From assembly GCA_010092695.1 (NCBI GenBank), contig JAADJJ010000001.1, positions 2,418,001 to 2,482,000 of the forward strand: a stretch of 64,000 bases of DNA. Reading direction: 5' to 3'. The notes under the pieces were generated by a model, which ran no database searches, was not told where the DNA came from, and saw only the letters and a list, made by a program, of their open reading frames with translations. The position numbers were made by a program, and so were the translations under genes. The stretch comes from Enterobacteriaceae bacterium 4M9. GTDB lineage: Bacteria > Pseudomonadota > Gammaproteobacteria > Enterobacterales > Enterobacteriaceae. Of this stretch, positions 1-8,212 are shown piece after piece. How positions within the stretch are numbered: position 1 is the stretch's first letter; every line of letters starts with the position of its first letter.

Positions 1-554
1 TCAGAAAAGCCAGCGGTGCAGTGCCGACGTTAATGGCAGTGGCAATGCGTATACCTGACAGAATGACCGGCCAGGCAGCCGGCAGTTCCACTTGCCACAG
101 GCGTTGAATGCGGGTCATACCGATGCCTTTGGCCGCTTCAATCAGCGGTGGCGGCACCGAACACAACCCGGCAAAAGTATTACGGACAATCGGCAGCAGC
201 GAGGCGAGAAAAAGCGCGATAATGGCCGGTTTGTCGCCAATACCAATCAATACCATCGCCAGTGCCAGCACCGCCAGCGGCGGTAACGTGTTGCCGATAT
301 TGAAAATCTGCATGACGTACTCGGCCCAGCGGCGCGCAAAAGGGCGACTTAATACAATACCGCTGGGTATGCCGACCAGCAGCGCCAGCGTCAGCGAACT
401 GAAGACCAGAATCATGTGCTGCTGGCCGAGATAAATCAGGTCAACTTTACGCGCGCTGATCGTTTGCGGCCCCACGCCCCAGACCACCAGGGTGAGCACC
501 ACCAGCAGCGCCAGAATGCCCAGCACGGCACGCTTTGCGAAAGTCAGATGCATG
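1..554 (-). CDS. Osmoprotectant-type ABC transporter permease (partial, 3' end outside window)
   Basis: This is the first 184 codons of an inner-membrane permease of the glycine betaine/carnitine/choline family (OpuCB, YehW, Salmonella OsmU permeases). The start is the ATG at 554, eight bases after GGGAGA. The protein has an N-terminal membrane segment (about residues 10-30), a second hydrophobic stretch, and then the binding-protein-dependent transport core. The EAA-type loop reads IEAAKGIGMTRIQRLWQVEL and is followed by ILSGIR and NVGTAPLAFL. The Salmonella osmU operon lies next to dmsD, as here, so an OsmU-type uptake system is likely. The ATPase, binding protein and second permease would lie to the left of the window. 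The family call is firm. Which of the two permeases this is cannot be decided from the fragment. Confidence 0.85.
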
Positions 555-843
555 CTATTTCTCCCGGTTTGTTGGTAAAACGTAGAAAGAAAAAAGCGGC
601 ATCATGCCGCATTGTCGTTATGCCTGAAGTTGTGGCTGCTTGTTGAGCTATAGCAACGTAACGGCACAAGCGCCAGTTTTGAGCGTCATTAGCGGGTCAG
701 ATTTGTTCAGAAAATCATGGGCCTGGCCTGTGGTGGCCTGCGCAGGGCGCGCGGTGGCAGAATATTCTCAAAGCAGAGATTTTTATGTGACAATGTCACT
801 TTTGATGGTGACAAAAAAGCCAGCCCTGAGGCTGGCCTGTGGA
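555..843. other. Intergenic region between dmsD and the permease
   Basis: This 289-base gap holds the permease promoter region and, at its right end, the dmsD terminator (813-836). A palindrome, GTGACA-AT-GTCAC style, lies at 787-799 and is followed by TTTTG. Similar palindromes occur near 29520 and 29815. No convincing gene was seen. Confidence 0.5.
813..836 (-). terminator. Rho-independent terminator of dmsD
   Basis: A perfect 7-bp stem (GCCAGCC at 819-825 with GGCTGGC at 830-836) and a four-base loop end in a six-base T run when read on the minus strand. It lies just after the dmsD stop codon. Confidence 0.85.
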
Positions 844-1467
844 TTAGCGATACAATTTATACTGCGCGACCGGGAGCGTCAGGGCATGTTGCCAGTCGTT
901 GAGCGTTAACTGCGCCAGCTCGCCCAGTGCCTGCCAGAACGGATGCTGTGCACCATCAACAAACTGCTCCAGAAAGCGTGCTGACCACGGAAACAGATGC
1001 AAGGCCAGCAGCTCGTCGAGCGCCTGCTCGCGGCCTTCACTGGCAAGCCAGGCGGCGAGCATCAGCAGGGTGCCGAACTGATCTTCCGGCTCATTCATCT
1101 CGCTGTTATGGGCGATGCCGTTTTGCTGCATCCAGCCACGTAGCGCCAGCGTCGAGTCACCAAACAACACATTTTCGCGATCCAGCCAGACCGAGCCCCA
1201 GGGCGGCGCAGGCAGTGCGTAGGGGCCAATGAACAGGCGTTGCCAGGCTTGCTCCAGCGTTTCAGTGTCAGATTCACGAGCCATTTCTTGAGCAAGTAGG
1301 CTCAGCTTGTCACTTGCCACCGGCCACTGGGTTTCCCAACCAGGCTGGCGCAACATAGCAACCAGAGGGGCGGCGGCCTCGCTGCCCGGCTCGTAATAAA
1401 ACAGTGCGCCCAGCACGCGGCCAGTAAGCTCAATCGTCGTTAGTTTTGTTGTCACATCATTACTCAT
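844..1467 (-). CDS. dmsD: DmsD, Tat proofreading chaperone for DMSO-reductase-type enzymes
   Basis: DmsD is a cytoplasmic TorD-family chaperone. It binds the twin-arginine leader of DmsA/YnfE and helps cofactor insertion before export. The 207-residue protein has the family landmarks PPWGSVWLD (residues 88-96) and EPEDQFGTLL (126-135), plus the C-terminal HLFPWSARFLEQF region. Length matches E. coli DmsD (204). One oddity: the family motif is normally EPEDHFG, and the histidine, which in E. coli DmsD is implicated in leader binding, is Gln130 here. It follows ynfE in the same direction, 210 bases downstream, with no dmsB or dmsC in between. Confidence 0.93.
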   Translation of the reverse strand: MSNDVTTKLTTIELTGRVLGALFYYEPGSEAAAPLVAMLRQPGWETQWPVASDKLSLLAQEMARESDTETLEQAWQRLFIGPYALPAPPWGSVWLDRENVLFGDSTLALRGWMQQNGIAHNSEMNEPEDQFGTLLMLAAWLASEGREQALDELLALHLFPWSARFLEQFVDGAQHPFWQALGELAQLTLNDWQHALTLPVAQYKLYR

Positions 1468-1677
1468 TGCGTTTCCTTCATATCAGCCGCCAGCAGATAG
1501 CGCCTGGCGACCTGAAATCAAAATCGGTTGTAGCACGCGCCATTGCAGGCATGTGTGCTATGCACTCTGGCGTTGCTGAGTCGGTAACCCGCTTATGGGT
1601 AGTATAACGGCTCTGTCTGCGCCGGACAGGCGTGTCCCATGCTGCTACAGATAGTTGCATTGTGGCACGAATCAGCA

Positions 1678-4116
1678 TCAGACCTTCTCAATCTCCACCA
1701 GGTTTGAGTGCTGCGGGTTGCCTTTGGCCAGCGGTGAAGGCCGCAGCGTGGTGAGGGTGTTCACACAGCCGCCTTTGTCGATACGGTCACCGTCCATTCT
1801 GACATCGTGCCAGGCGCCCTGGCCCATGGCCGTGACGCCGGGCATGATACGCGGTGTCACTTTCGCTGCCAGCCGCACCTCGCCGCGGTGGTTAAACACC
1901 CGCACGGTATCGCCGTTGCTGATGCCGCGCTGGGCGGCATCAACCGGATTAAGCCAGACTTCCTGCGGGCAGGCGGCGTTGAGAACATCAATATTGGCGT
2001 AGGTGGAATGGGTACGTGCCTTGTAGTGAAAGCCGAACATTTGCAGCGGGAAGCGGCTGCGCTCCGGCGACTCCCAGCTTTCAAAGCCCGGAGCGTAAAC
2101 CGGCAGAGCACTTATCATGTCGTCTTTTTCCAGCTGCCAGCTAGCTGCAATCTGCGCCAGTCGCTCGGAGTAGATTTCAATCTTGCCTGACGGCGTTTTC
2201 AATGGGTTGGCCTGCGGGTCGTCACGAAAGGCTTTATAGGCAACGAAATGGCCGTTCGGGTCTTTACGCTTGTAAATCCCCATCTGGCGAAGCGCCTCAA
2301 AGGAGGGCAATGCGGGATCCCGGGCCTGCATGGTGGCGTAGAGATGTTCAAGCCATTCGCGCTGGCTGCGGCCTTCGGTAAAGGCCTGGAATACATCCGG
2401 CCCCAGGCGTTTTGCCACATCGCTCAGAATGTCATAGACAGGGCGGCGCTCAAACTTCGGCGCGGTGGCAGGTTGGCTGAAAATCAGATAACCCATGTTG
2501 CCGGCGTAGTCGTTTGGAATAATGTCTTCCTGTTCCACAGTCATCAAATCAGGCAGCAGCAGGTCAGCGTATTTCGCCGAGGAGGTCATAAAGTTGTCGA
2601 TGACCACAATGGTTTCGCACAGGCTGTCGTCCTGCAAAATATCGTGAGTGCGGTTGATGTCTGAATGCTGATTGACCAGCGTGTTGCCAGCATAGTTCCA
2701 GATAAACTTGATGGGTACATCGAGCTTTTCTTTACCGCGCACGCCGTCGCGTGTGTGGGTCATCTCCTGGGCGCGGGTAATGGCATCAGTCCAGGTGAAC
2801 ACCGAAATGGCCGTCTTAACCGGGTTTTCAAGTACCGGCATGCGCTCAATGGTGATGGTATACGTAGACTCACGCGCGCCGCTGTTGCCGCCGTTTATGC
2901 CAACGTTGCCGGTGAGAATGGGCAGCATGGCGATAGCGCGTGCGGTTTGCTCACCGTTAGCGTGGCGCTGTGGACCCCAGCCCTGGCAAATGTAGGCAGG
3001 CTTCGCGTCACCGATTTCACGCGCCAGTTTGATAATACGATCAGCGGGAATGCCGGTTATCTGCGCGGCCCACTGCGGCGTTTTTGCTACGCCGTCGTCG
3101 CCCTGGCCGAGAATGTAGGCTTTATAGTGCCCGTTGGTCGGGGCGCCTGCGGGCAGGGTTGTTTCGTCGTAACCGACACAGTATTTATCCAGAAACGGCT
3201 GGTTGACCTTATTTTCCGTAATCAGTACCCAGGCAATGCCAGCAACCAGTGCGGCATCGGTGCCGGGACGAATAGGGATCCACTCGTCTTCGCGCCCGGC
3301 GGCGGTGTCGGTATAGCGAGGATCGATAACGATCATGCGTGCATTCGAGCGCTCGCGCGCCTGCTCAAGGTACCAGGTAATACCGCCGCCGCTCATGCGG
3401 GTTTCTGCCGGGTTATTGCCGAACATCACTACCAGCTGGCTGTTTTCAATATCCGAGGTGCTGTTGCCGTCGTTGCTGCCGTAGGTGTAGGGCATCGCGC
3501 AGGCAATTTGCGCGGTGCTGTAGGTGCCGTAATGGCTGAGGAAACCGCCATAGCAGTTCATCAGCCTGGCGACCAGAGAGGCGTAAGGCGAGGAGCGGGT
3601 GATGTTGCCGCCGACAATACCGGAAGAGTAGTTGAGATACACAGCTTCGTTGCCGTATTGCTCCACGGTGTGTTTAAGCCGTGAGGCCAGCGTGTCCAGC
3701 GCCTCGTCCCAGGAAATGCGCTCGAATTTCCCTTCACCGCGCTTGCCCACGCGCTTCATGGGATAGTTAAGCCGTTGCGGATGATTAATTCGTCTGCGGA
3801 TGGAGCGCCCGCGCAGACAGGCGCGCACCTGATGATTGCCGTAGCTGTCATCACCCGTATTGTCTGTTTCCACCCGCCAGACTTCATCGTCACGTACATG
3901 CAGGCGCAGTGCGCAGCGGCTGCCACAGTTCACCGAACAGGCGCCCCAGACTACGCGGCTGTCTGCAGGCGCGAGTGCGTTTGCCACGCCAGCGGCAGCC
4001 TTTTTAACCGTAAACGGCAAAGCAATGCCGCCAGCAGCCAGTGCCAGAGCGCCCAGCGCCGATGATTTGACCAGAGTACGACGGCTGATGCCGTCAGGAT
4101 GAGATAACGTTGACAT
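1678..4116 (-). CDS. ynfE: DMSO/selenate reductase-type catalytic subunit, YnfE/DmsA family
   Basis: This is a periplasmic molybdopterin oxidoreductase of 812 residues, the usual DmsA/YnfE length. A Tat leader starts SRRTLVKSS (residues 11-19) with a hydrophobic core up to about residue 45. The [4Fe-4S] site follows as Cys-x3-Cys-x3-Cys (residues 59-67) and a later Cys in RACLRGRS. The YGTYSTAQ region carries the serine expected to ligate molybdenum. A C-terminal molydopterin-dinucleotide-binding domain contains VWLNPVDAAQRGISNGD. RBS AGGGAG precedes the ATG. The partner DmsB iron-sulfur and DmsC anchor genes are not adjacent, only dmsD, so the electron route is unclear. FNR-like and NarL-like sites lie upstream, as expected for an anaerobic respiratory gene. 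It could equally be named dmsA; ynfE is chosen because ynfD and ynfC follow. Confidence 0.92.
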   Translation of the reverse strand: MSTLSHPDGISRRTLVKSSALGALALAAGGIALPFTVKKAAAGVANALAPADSRVVWGACSVNCGSRCALRLHVRDDEVWRVETDNTGDDSYGNHQVRACLRGRSIRRRINHPQRLNYPMKRVGKRGEGKFERISWDEALDTLASRLKHTVEQYGNEAVYLNYSSGIVGGNITRSSPYASLVARLMNCYGGFLSHYGTYSTAQIACAMPYTYGSNDGNSTSDIENSQLVVMFGNNPAETRMSGGGITWYLEQARERSNARMIVIDPRYTDTAAGREDEWIPIRPGTDAALVAGIAWVLITENKVNQPFLDKYCVGYDETTLPAGAPTNGHYKAYILGQGDDGVAKTPQWAAQITGIPADRIIKLAREIGDAKPAYICQGWGPQRHANGEQTARAIAMLPILTGNVGINGGNSGARESTYTITIERMPVLENPVKTAISVFTWTDAITRAQEMTHTRDGVRGKEKLDVPIKFIWNYAGNTLVNQHSDINRTHDILQDDSLCETIVVIDNFMTSSAKYADLLLPDLMTVEQEDIIPNDYAGNMGYLIFSQPATAPKFERRPVYDILSDVAKRLGPDVFQAFTEGRSQREWLEHLYATMQARDPALPSFEALRQMGIYKRKDPNGHFVAYKAFRDDPQANPLKTPSGKIEIYSERLAQIAASWQLEKDDMISALPVYAPGFESWESPERSRFPLQMFGFHYKARTHSTYANIDVLNAACPQEVWLNPVDAAQRGISNGDTVRVFNHRGEVRLAAKVTPRIMPGVTAMGQGAWHDVRMDGDRIDKGGCVNTLTTLRPSPLAKGNPQHSNLVEIEKV

Positions 4117-4206
4117 AGCTCGCTCCCTGGCATTCCTTCACTGAGAAGGTGCCTGTTTTTAGTATCAGAGTAAGGCGGGACAGACAGAGTACAGGATGCG
4201 AAGTGT

Positions 4207-4222
4207 TACCCACTTTGGAGTA
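4207..4222 (-). promoter_or_regulatory. Candidate NarL/NarP 7-2-7 site
   Basis: On the minus strand the DNA reads TACTCCA-AA-GTGGGTA, two heptamers in the 7-2-7 inverted arrangement recognised by NarL and NarP (TACYYMT), each with one mismatch. It lies about 90 bases before ynfE. Nitrate control of E. coli dms/ynf genes is established; a role here is inferred. Confidence 0.5.
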
Positions 4223-4229
4223 AAAAATG

Positions 4230-4243
4230 TTAATGCCGGTCAA
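4230..4243 (-). promoter_or_regulatory. Candidate FNR box upstream of ynfE
   Basis: The minus strand reads TTGACCGGCATTAA, two mismatches from the FNR consensus TTGAT-N4-ATCAA. It lies just upstream of the NarL-like site and about 115-125 bases before the ynfE start, a plausible arrangement for an anaerobically induced gene. Confidence 0.45.
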
Positions 4244-4295
4244 GGTTGAGCGAAATTGAGGAGTAAAAGCAGGGCGCCTGCGCGCCCCGGAAGGA

Positions 4296-4601
4296 TCACT
4301 GCTGTGGCTCAGGCGTGCCTGCGTCGCTGGAGCTTTCACCGCTCACCGGGTAGTTGCCGCTGGTGGTGCGCGTATAGAGAATTTTTTGCGTATCGTTAGC
4401 ACAATGCCCAACAACCTGGGCGTCGGGCTGGTTTGCCTGATCGTTAGGTACAATACTGAGCGTAAAGCCGGATTCTGGCACACCATTCTGGATGATGCGC
4501 TGTTCAATCTGCGACTTCACTCTTTCACATGAATTCTGTTCAGCTATGGCCGGAACGGCGGCCAGGCACAGCACTACGCCAGTCCAGAGGGAGTGTTTCA
4601 T
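4296..4601 (-). CDS. ynfD: DUF1161 periplasmic protein YnfD
   Basis: A small exported protein of 101 residues. The N-terminus is a Sec signal peptide ending near AIA-EQ (residue 20). The mature part has the DUF1161 pattern: an early Cys (SCERV), NGVPESGFTL, then VVGHCAND and KILYTR. The spaced cysteine pair could form a disulfide. The C-terminal tail, rich in Ser, Asp and Pro, is probably disordered. No function is known. It lies between ynfE and the divergent ynfC, as in E. coli. Confidence 0.88.
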   Translation of the reverse strand: MKHSLWTGVVLCLAAVPAIAEQNSCERVKSQIEQRIIQNGVPESGFTLSIVPNDQANQPDAQVVGHCANDTQKILYTRTTSGNYPVSGESSSDAGTPEPQQ

Positions 4602-4697
4602 TATCGCTTCCTTATGTTAAGCGTGACATAAAAGCATAGCAGACGGGGTGTAAATTATTGTATTTAACGCATATCATGGCGGGCCACTTCGCAAAGG

Positions 4698-5432
4698 ATG
4701 AGAGTCATAGCCGTGAAGACTGCATGTTTATCAGGCCTGGCGCTGATGAGCGGGCTGGTGTTAAGTGCCTGTGATAACGATGCTCGTGAGTCGGTCGCCT
4801 ACACCCCGGAGATGGCAAGCTTTGCCAACGAGTTTGATTTTGATCCACTGCGCGGGCCGGTCAGGCAATTTCGCCAGATGTTGCTTAACCAAAACGGTGA
4901 AGTCAGAAAAATGGTGACCGGTATCCTTAACACTGAAGGGTGCTTCGAGGCGCTTGAATTTCATGACATTGATAACAATACCGGCGCGGCGCTGGTGCGT
5001 GAGCGTGATGCTTTGCTTGATGCGTTTACCAAAGAGCCACGCATTCATCTTAACGGACACTGCCAGCTTGCTCAGTTGCCTGCCGCGGGGCTGATGTATG
5101 AAACCGATTCACGCGGTTTTGTGACCGGCGCAAAGAGCGCTGAGGTAAACGTGTCATATCGTTATGACAGCGACGGTTACCCGCTAGGCAAAATTACCTC
5201 TACCGGTGGCGATACCTTTACGGTGAGCGCCAGCGCGACGCAGTGGGATAAAAAGCTCAACGGGCAGGTGATTAACGCGCTGAATGGCAAAACGGTTACT
5301 ACCGTGCGCCAGTCCTGCGAGTACGACGCGCGCCACAATCCGCTCAGCTGTCAGCTTGAAGTGCGCAACACCAGCGCGAAGCCGCCGACCGTCGCACACT
5401 ATTCCATCAAAAATAATATCGAGTACTACTGA
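4698..5432 (+). CDS. ynfC: UPF0257 lipoprotein YnfC
   Basis: A 244-residue predicted lipoprotein matching E. coli YnfC. The signal peptide ends in a lipobox LSAC (Cys24) followed by Asp25-Asn, and an Asp at position +2 often means retention in the inner membrane. The rest is a soluble domain with two paired cysteine regions (TEGCFEAL; HCQLAQL; QSCEYDARHNPLSCQ). Its function is unknown. It converges on speG with only 23 bases between stop codons. The start could also be the in-frame GTG at 4713 (GTGAAGACTGC), which gives a more usual lipoprotein leader. Confidence 0.88.
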   Translation: MRVIAVKTACLSGLALMSGLVLSACDNDARESVAYTPEMASFANEFDFDPLRGPVRQFRQMLLNQNGEVRKMVTGILNTEGCFEALEFHDIDNNTGAALVRERDALLDAFTKEPRIHLNGHCQLAQLPAAGLMYETDSRGFVTGAKSAEVNVSYRYDSDGYPLGKITSTGGDTFTVSASATQWDKKLNGQVINALNGKTVTTVRQSCEYDARHNPLSCQLEVRNTSAKPPTVAHYSIKNNIEYY

Positions 5433-5455
5433 TACACACCGCTGCAGCGCGTTAA

Positions 5456-6013
5456 CTACTGCGCCGTGGGCTTGAGCAAATTGCCGTCGGGTGCCTTGTG
5501 TCCGGCCAGATACTGGTGCTGGAAAATGCACATACGGATAGTATTGCGATACTCGCCGTTGATGAAGAACTCGTGAATAAGTTCGCCTTCCACCATAAAC
5601 CCCAGCTTTTCGTAGATGTGAATCGCCTTCGCGTTCTCTTTATCAACAATCAGATACAGTTTATAGAGATTGAGCACGGTAAAGCCGTAATCCATCGCAA
5701 GCCTGGCTGCGCTGGAAGCCAGGCCTTTGCCCTGGTGCTCCGGCGAAATGATTATCTGGAATTCGGCACGGCGGTGAATGTGGTTGATTTCGACCAGTTC
5801 TACCAGGCCCGCGTTTTCACCATTGCATTCCACTACAAAACGGCGCTCGCTCTGGTCGTGGATGTGCTTATCATAAAGGTCTGACAGCTCCACAAAGGCC
5901 TCGTAAGGCTCTTCAAACCAGTAACGCATCACACTGGCGTTATTGTCGAGTTGGTGAACAAAACGCAGGTCCTCTCGCTCAAGAGGGCGTAGCCTGACGT
6001 CAGGATGAGCCAT
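5456..6013 (-). CDS. speG: Spermidine N1-acetyltransferase SpeG
   Basis: A cytoplasmic GNAT enzyme that acetylates spermidine (and spermine) with acetyl-CoA and so prevents polyamine toxicity. The 185 residues align almost throughout with E. coli SpeG: RPLEREDLRFVHQLDNNASV at the N-terminus, the acetyl-CoA loop HQGKGLASSAARLA in the middle, and FINGEYRNTIRMCIFQHQYL near the end. It has its own start, 40 bases downstream of the ynfB stop-to-start gap on the same strand, so co-transcription with ynfB is likely. Confidence 0.96.
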   Translation of the reverse strand: MAHPDVRLRPLEREDLRFVHQLDNNASVMRYWFEEPYEAFVELSDLYDKHIHDQSERRFVVECNGENAGLVELVEINHIHRRAEFQIIISPEHQGKGLASSAARLAMDYGFTVLNLYKLYLIVDKENAKAIHIYEKLGFMVEGELIHEFFINGEYRNTIRMCIFQHQYLAGHKAPDGNLLKPTAQ

Positions 6014-6056
6014 AAAAAATCCTCAGAGAGAAACGGCCCCGGACGGGGCCATGAGA

Positions 6057-6404
6057 TCACGGGGCGAGTATGGGACGGCCAGTGCGTCTGTCGAGGCAGC
6101 GCTCGGTGTTGGCTTCCCAGTAGACATTCACGTTAGCGCTTTTCAGGCAGTTGTCGCGCAGGTCATACGCGGCGTCGGTTTTGTCCCACTCTTTTTCTGT
6201 GCGACGGTTAACCTTCTGGCGCAGCGTGCGGGTGTTGCTCCACTGCTCTTTATCCATCTCCGCGCGCTGGCGACTGCTGGCATTGTCGCCGGACTCGATG
6301 ATCAATTTGTTGGTCTGTGCTGTGACTGGCGCGCTCAGTACGGCGGCAGTAGAAAATGCCAGTGGCAGGAGCACCAGCGCCAGACGGTTACGTAGCGTCG
6401 TCAT
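6057..6404 (-). CDS. ynfB: UPF0482 exported protein YnfB
   Basis: A 115-residue periplasmic protein of unknown function. A Sec signal peptide covers about residues 1-29 (cleavage near VTA-QT). The mature part contains NKLIIESGD, RQRAEMDKEQW, RQKVNRRTEKEWDKTDAA and a C-terminal RCLDRRTGRPI, all conserved in E. coli YnfB. Two cysteines (DNCLKS and RCLD) may form a disulfide. Confidence 0.92.
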   Translation of the reverse strand: MTTLRNRLALVLLPLAFSTAAVLSAPVTAQTNKLIIESGDNASSRQRAEMDKEQWSNTRTLRQKVNRRTEKEWDKTDAAYDLRDNCLKSANVNVYWEANTERCLDRRTGRPILAP

Positions 6405-6548
6405 AATGATTTCCTTATTGAATGCAATGCCGGGATTTTAGCGCATTTCGCTACACCGGCGCACCCACTGCGTCAATATTCAGACCTAATTGAGATTGTT
6501 AAACCCGCAACCGATGAGGCTCTACTGCGTATAGCCGCGCAACCTGCC

Positions 6549-7232
6549 TTACTCCTGAGTAAACCAGTCGCTGTTTTCCTGGTGAATTATCAGAATTGCT
6601 TCGCGTATGTCATGCAGGTGGTGAAGCATCGCGGCATCGGCTGCCGTGGTGTCGCGCTGGACCAGTGCGTTAAAAATCGCGTTATGTTGCTCCAGGAGCA
6701 CGTTGGGCGTAGTGAGGTGGCCCGGATTGATATAGCGCACCCTGTCCATTGCAGCCTTAATGTTTTCAACCGTATCCCATGCCAGCCTGCAGTCTGCAAT
6801 CTGTGCCAGCAGTTGGTGGAACTCGTTGTCGAGTACGAAGAAGTCATTAGGCTGGTGGCGTTCTACCGCGCTGCGCTGCTGCTGGATGTTTTGCTCCAGG
6901 CGCCACAATTTGCTGTCATCAACGCGTGATATTGCGCGGCGCACGACGGCGCGCTCAATGGCTTCACGCACGAAACAGCCGTTAATCACCTGATGGATGG
7001 AGATCTTGTTAACGTAGCTGCCGCGCTGAGGAAGAATCTGAATAAAGCCGTTCTCGGCCAGTTTGATGAAGGCTTCGCGCACCGGTTGGCGGGAAACCTC
7101 AAAGCGCACCGATACTTCTTTTTCCGAAAGCAGTGTTCCCGGTGCAATATGGCACTCCACGATATCCTTGCGCAGAATGTGATAAATTTGCTGATTGACG
7201 GGCTGACTGGCATTAAGCGTATCGGCGGCCAT
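6549..7232 (-). CDS. rspR: GntR/FadR-family regulator RspR
   Basis: A 227-residue repressor with an N-terminal GntR winged helix-turn-helix (about residues 15-80; VSRQPVREAFIKLAENGFIQ) and a C-terminal all-helical FCD ligand domain (ELVDNEFHQLL-type helices with metal-binding His/Asp). It matches E. coli RspR (YdfH), which represses rspAB. The usual targets rspA and rspB are absent on both sides: neighbours are ynfB and ydfG. Its regulon here is therefore unknown. Confidence 0.93.
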   Translation of the reverse strand: MAADTLNASQPVNQQIYHILRKDIVECHIAPGTLLSEKEVSVRFEVSRQPVREAFIKLAENGFIQILPQRGSYVNKISIHQVINGCFVREAIERAVVRRAISRVDDSKLWRLEQNIQQQRSAVERHQPNDFFVLDNEFHQLLAQIADCRLAWDTVENIKAAMDRVRYINPGHLTTPNVLLEQHNAIFNALVQRDTTAADAAMLHHLHDIREAILIIHQENSDWFTQE

Positions 7233-7318
7233 AAAATTTGCCTGGTAAGGGGTAACTGGTTAATTTTACCACCTTTTTTAACAGCAGCCCATCCCGCAGA
7301 GCCGAATGGGCGTGCCAA

Positions 7319-8068
7319 TTATTGCTGTCTGTGTACGCTAAGCCCGGCAAAGCTCTGGCTGACCGGCATCATTTCTAACGTATTGATATTCACATGGGCG
7401 GGCAGAGTTGCCACCCACCATACGGCTTCCGTCACGTCTTCGGCGGTCAGGGCGTTGCTGTCTTTGTAGGTTTGCTCCACTTTGCCTTCGTCGCCTTTAA
7501 AGCGCACGTTTGAGAACTCGGTTCCGCCCACAAGCCCAGGTTCTATATCGGTGACGCGAAGCCGGGTGCCGTGCAAATCGGTACGCAGGTTCAGACTGAA
7601 CTGGCGCACAAAAGCCTTGGTTGCGCCGTATACGTTGCCGCCGGAATAGGGCCAACTGCCCGCCGTTGAGCCCATATTAATAATGTGGCCACGGTTGCGC
7701 TCCACCATGCCGGGCAGCACGGCGCGGGTCATATACACCAGCCCTTTGTTGTTGGTGTCAATCATGGTTTCCCAGTCATCAACATTCGCGCGGTGCGCTG
7801 GCTCCAGGCCCAGTGCCAGACCTGCGTTATTGACCAGCACGTCAATATCGCGCCACTGAGCCGGTAATGCGGCGATAGCTTCCTCAACGGCGGCGCGGTT
7901 GCGCACATCAAGCTCTATGGGATAAAGCGCATCGCCCAGCTCATCTTTAAGCTCAAGCAGGCGCGCCTGACGGCGGCCAGTGGCAATCACTTTGTGGCCG
8001 TTTTTAATAAAGCGGCGGGCGATAGCCTCACCAAAACCTGCGGTAGCACCTGTAACCAGAATTATCAT
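7319..8068 (-). CDS. ydfG: NADP-dependent 3-hydroxy acid/malonic semialdehyde dehydrogenase YdfG
   Basis: A short-chain dehydrogenase that oxidises L-allo-threonine and serine and reduces malonic semialdehyde. The 249-residue protein starts MIILVTGATAGFGEAIARRF, with the Rossmann TGATAGFG motif at residues 6-13. It has NNAG near 80, catalytic Ser in INMGSTAG (about 135) and YGATK (Tyr-x3-Lys, about 147-151). The start at 8068 is chosen because it matches E. coli and follows AGTGAG; an upstream in-frame ATG at 8113 adds 15 non-conserved residues. It is divergent from dcp. Confidence 0.95.
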   Translation of the reverse strand: MIILVTGATAGFGEAIARRFIKNGHKVIATGRRQARLLELKDELGDALYPIELDVRNRAAVEEAIAALPAQWRDIDVLVNNAGLALGLEPAHRANVDDWETMIDTNNKGLVYMTRAVLPGMVERNRGHIINMGSTAGSWPYSGGNVYGATKAFVRQFSLNLRTDLHGTRLRVTDIEPGLVGGTEFSNVRFKGDEGKVEQTYKDSNALTAEDVTEAVWWVATLPAHVNINTLEMMPVSQSFAGLSVHRQQ

Positions 8069-8212
8069 CTCACTGTTCCTCAATGATTTTTGATTGTTGT
8101 CATACCTTAGCACGTGAGCGGTCCTTCAGGCGCCTGGCAGCGGTGAAATCATTGCTCTGTACTAAGGAGCCGCATAAGCTTACGTCATGATGCCCGTGTT
8201 CCTGGAGAGAAA

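Noticed and set aside
1468..1677. A remnant of dmsC between ynfE and dmsD
   Set aside because: All three minus-strand frames were read; none shows a DmsC-like membrane segment, so a scar cannot be supported.
2665..3684. A 339-residue plus-strand protein inside ynfE
   Set aside because: It is the complement of a strongly conserved molybdoenzyme and has no recognisable domain; a frame kept open by high G+C codon use.
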